Origin: Deltaproteobacteria bacterium
Lineage (GTDB): Bacteria > Myxococcota > Polyangia > Polyangiales > B10-G4
DNA length: 6,887 nt
Assembly: GCA_019312705.1 (NCBI GenBank)
Contig: JAFDCW010000510.1
Coordinates: forward strand, 1 to 6,887
Direction: 5' to 3'
Under the pieces are notes generated by a model. The model did not search any database. It was not told the DNA's origin and was given only the letters and a program-made list of their open reading frames with translations. Both the position numbers and the translations under genes were made by a program. Shown in pieces: positions 5,711-6,887 of this stretch (position 1 is the first letter of the stretch; the number at the start of each line of letters is the position of its first letter).

Positions 5711-6496
5711 TCAACGCGGCTCTGACGAAGGCTCCAATGATTCCGGGGCCGCTGGGGCTGCTTTTACACGGTCAAAAAGCCGCCAGTCACCGCCCACCAA
5801 GCGCTCGTGGGGCAGGAAGCGGCTCTTGTAGCTCATGTGGTCGTTGTCGGCGATGTAGAGGCCCAGGTAGATGTAGCGACAACCCCACGATCGCCCCAAC
5901 TCGATTTGCTTGAGAATCGAGTAGGTCCCGATCGAGAGCCGAGGGTAGTCCGGGTCGAAAAAGCAGTAGACGGCGGAGAGGCTCGCACCGCCGCGGTCGG
6001 TCACCGCGATGCCGACCAGGGTATCGCCGAGGTAGTAGCGCAGCTCGACGCTATCGACGCAGCGGTCGACGAGGAAGCCGAAGTAGCCCTTCTCATCGAG
6101 GGCCTTGCCGTCGCCCACGACCAGGTCCCTGCCCAGCTTGTGTTTTTCGTAGAGGGCAAGGCGCTGCGCGTCCACTACGGGGCGACCCACCTCCGTACGC
6201 AGGTTGCGGTCGCCTCGGCTCTTCGTCCGGCGCTGGGTCCGGTTCGGCACGAAGGTGCCGACGTCTAGACGTATCGCCTCGCACATGGCGCAGGCGGGGC
6301 ACGTCGGGCGATAGAGCAAGCGCCCGTGACGGCGGTCGCCACGCTCGAAGTGGGCGTCTGTCTCTGCCGGCGTGAGGTAACGAATCGGCAGCCGCAGCGG
6401 CATGCGCGCGGTCTCGCCGGGCCGGTAGGGGCAGGGCTCAGGCTCATCGAGGACGAGCACTTCATCCGGCATTCCCGAGAGCACGGTGAGTCGCAC
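5711..6496 (-). CDS. bpt: Aspartate/glutamate leucyltransferase (Bpt)
   Basis: Bacterial N-end-rule enzyme. It transfers leucine from Leu-tRNA to proteins with N-terminal Asp or Glu, marking them for ClpS/ClpAP-type degradation in the cytosol. The 261-residue length is close to the family's usual 230-260. The N-terminal ATE domain shows P-C-P-Y (21-24), the Cys cluster TCPACAMC (65-72), and F-V-P-N-R-T-Q-R-R (82-90) followed by K-S-R (92-94), the conserved F-x-P-S/N-R-x-Q-R-R signature. The C-terminal acyltransferase domain shows S-A-V-Y-C-F-F-D-P (174-182), S-I-G-T-Y (188-192) and Y-I-Y-L-G-L-Y-I (208-215), with Y-K-x-x-F-x-P-H-E (223-231). The start is a GTG at 6496; an in-frame ATG (residue 9, at 6472) is the alternative, and neither has a strong Shine-Dalgarno. 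An Ala/Pro/Ser/Glu-rich tail of about 18 residues ends the protein. It is the first gene of the leftward cluster. Confidence 0.93.
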   Translation of the reverse strand: MRLTVLSGMPDEVLVLDEPEPCPYRPGETARMPLRLPIRYLTPAETDAHFERGDRRHGRLLYRPTCPACAMCEAIRLDVGTFVPNRTQRRTKSRGDRNLRTEVGRPVVDAQRLALYEKHKLGRDLVVGDGKALDEKGYFGFLVDRCVDSVELRYYLGDTLVGIAVTDRGGASLSAVYCFFDPDYPRLSIGTYSILKQIELGRSWGCRYIYLGLYIADNDHMSYKSRFLPHERLVGGDWRLFDRVKAAPAAPESLEPSSEPR

Positions 6497-6556
6497 CCCA
6501 CTATCTTGCCCCGAAAGAGGACGACATTCGAGCCTCGGCTATCATTGGAGTACACG
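6497..6556. promoter_or_regulatory. Divergent intergenic region, probable promoters
   Basis: Sixty bases between the bpt start and the hydrolase start must serve both directions unless transcription enters from elsewhere. tatcat at 6540-6545 is only 12 bases from the ATG at 6557 and lacks a well-spaced -35. No promoter or operator can be named. Confidence 0.3.
6547..6550 (+). promoter_or_regulatory. RBS of the SGNH hydrolase gene
   Basis: GGAG six bases before the ATG at 6557, which fixes the start of a gene cut off by the window end. Confidence 0.6.
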
Positions 6557-6887
6557 ATGCGTCTCACATCACTCAGTGCGCTCCTCGTATGTTCGGGCCT
6601 CATGGTCGGTCTGACCACGCCGCGAGTTCGGGCCGACGCCGATGCCGATGCCGATGCCGATGCCAATTTGCGGGTCCTCTTCATCGGCAATAGCTTCACG
6701 CGCTTCAACAACCTGCCGCGCATGGTGAGGCTGCTGCTCGACGCCGATGGCGTAGGGCCCCCGGCCCGGGTGCGCTTCGAAACCCGCACCGGTGCGACGC
6801 TGCGGCGGCTCTGGCGGAGCCCGGAGGTCCGGACCGAGATTTCCACGGGGGACTACACCCACGTCGTCCTCCAGGGCCACAGCCTCC
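6557..6887 (+). CDS. Secreted SGNH/GDSL-type hydrolase, 3' end outside window
   Basis: The first 110 residues of an exported hydrolase-like protein, open to the window end. Residues 1-26 form a signal peptide (hydrophobic core S-A-L-L-V-C-S-G-L-M-V, likely cleavage after V-R-A). An alanine-aspartate dipeptide run (26-36) follows. The mature protein begins with V-L-F-I-G-N-S-F-T (40-48), the block I of SGNH hydrolases, with Ser46 the candidate nucleophile. A second block, Y-T-H-V-V-L-Q-G-H-S (100-109), resembles the D-Y-V-V-L-Q-E-Q-S stretch of the DUF4886-like SGNH group. The later Asp/His pair would lie beyond the window. Substrates of this group are mostly carbohydrate esters or unknown; none can be assigned here. 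It is divergent from bpt, so probably separate from the leftward cluster. Confidence 0.78.
   Translation, partial: MRLTSLSALLVCSGLMVGLTTPRVRADADADADADANLRVLFIGNSFTRFNNLPRMVRLLLDADGVGPPARVRFETRTGATLRRLWRSPEVRTEISTGDYTHVVLQGHSL
6632..6664 (+). repeat. Hexanucleotide microsatellite coding Ala-Asp
   Basis: Five units of gccgay (one gccgac, four gccgat) plus a final gcc, encoding an A-D run at the predicted signal-peptide cleavage site. A six-base unit can expand or contract without breaking the frame. Confidence 0.85.

Noticed and set aside
5046..5831. A 261-codon open frame on the + strand
   Set aside because: Antisense to the nuclease and the bpt end, both of which have clear family motifs.
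6506..6545. sigma70-like promoter ttgccc / tatcat
   Set aside because: The spacing is about 28 bp and the -10 would lie almost on the ribosome site, so it is not credible.
6265..6880. Minus-strand frames opposite the SGNH hydrolase start
   Set aside because: They overlap the bpt start and the hydrolase coding region, and their S-A-S-A or G-I-G-I runs are just the complement of the hexamer repeat.

Overview
The window comes from a GC-rich, Gram-negative bacterium. The best guess is a myxobacterium or another member of the former Deltaproteobacteria (Myxococcota). Three things suggest this: a secreted lipoprotein and an outer-membrane protein packed with D-x-D-x-D-G calcium-loop/cysteine repeats, an FHA-GGDEF regulator, and a bacterial-type N-end-rule leucyltransferase. 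This assignment is inference from protein style; no rRNA or other marker gene is present.

Layout. (1) Positions 2-811, + strand: the 3' part of an FHA-GGDEF diguanylate cyclase gene that starts before the window. (2) Positions 812-1401: a gene-free stretch of about 590 bp, built almost wholly of repeats. Two 142-144 bp elements lie at its outer ends in opposite orientation, each with its own terminal inverted repeats. A degenerate third copy and a four-unit 38-bp tandem repeat lie between them. (3) Positions 1402-6496, - strand: four closely spaced genes in the order bpt (aspartate/glutamate leucyltransferase), a secreted staphylococcal-nuclease-like protein, a repeat-rich lipoprotein with an apparent frameshift, and an outer-membrane beta-barrel protein. 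The spacing (47-nt and 29-nt gaps, then a 10-bp overlap) suggests one transcription unit. (4) Position 6557 to the window end, + strand: the start of a secreted SGNH/GDSL-type hydrolase gene, divergent from bpt.

How the genes may work together. The lipoprotein (10 calcium-loop/Cys repeats) and the outer-membrane protein (3 repeats of the same type, then a barrel-like region) share a repeat family, overlap translationally and are both exported. They probably act together at the cell surface. The nuclease upstream is also exported. Bpt is a cytosolic protein-degradation enzyme and probably only shares the promoter.

The strongest unexplained signal is the pair of palindromic elements between the convergent genes. 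Each begins at the stop codon of its neighbouring gene, in the same orientation relative to transcription. The two copies differ at about 13% of positions, and at least five of the differences are paired so that the long hairpin stays intact.
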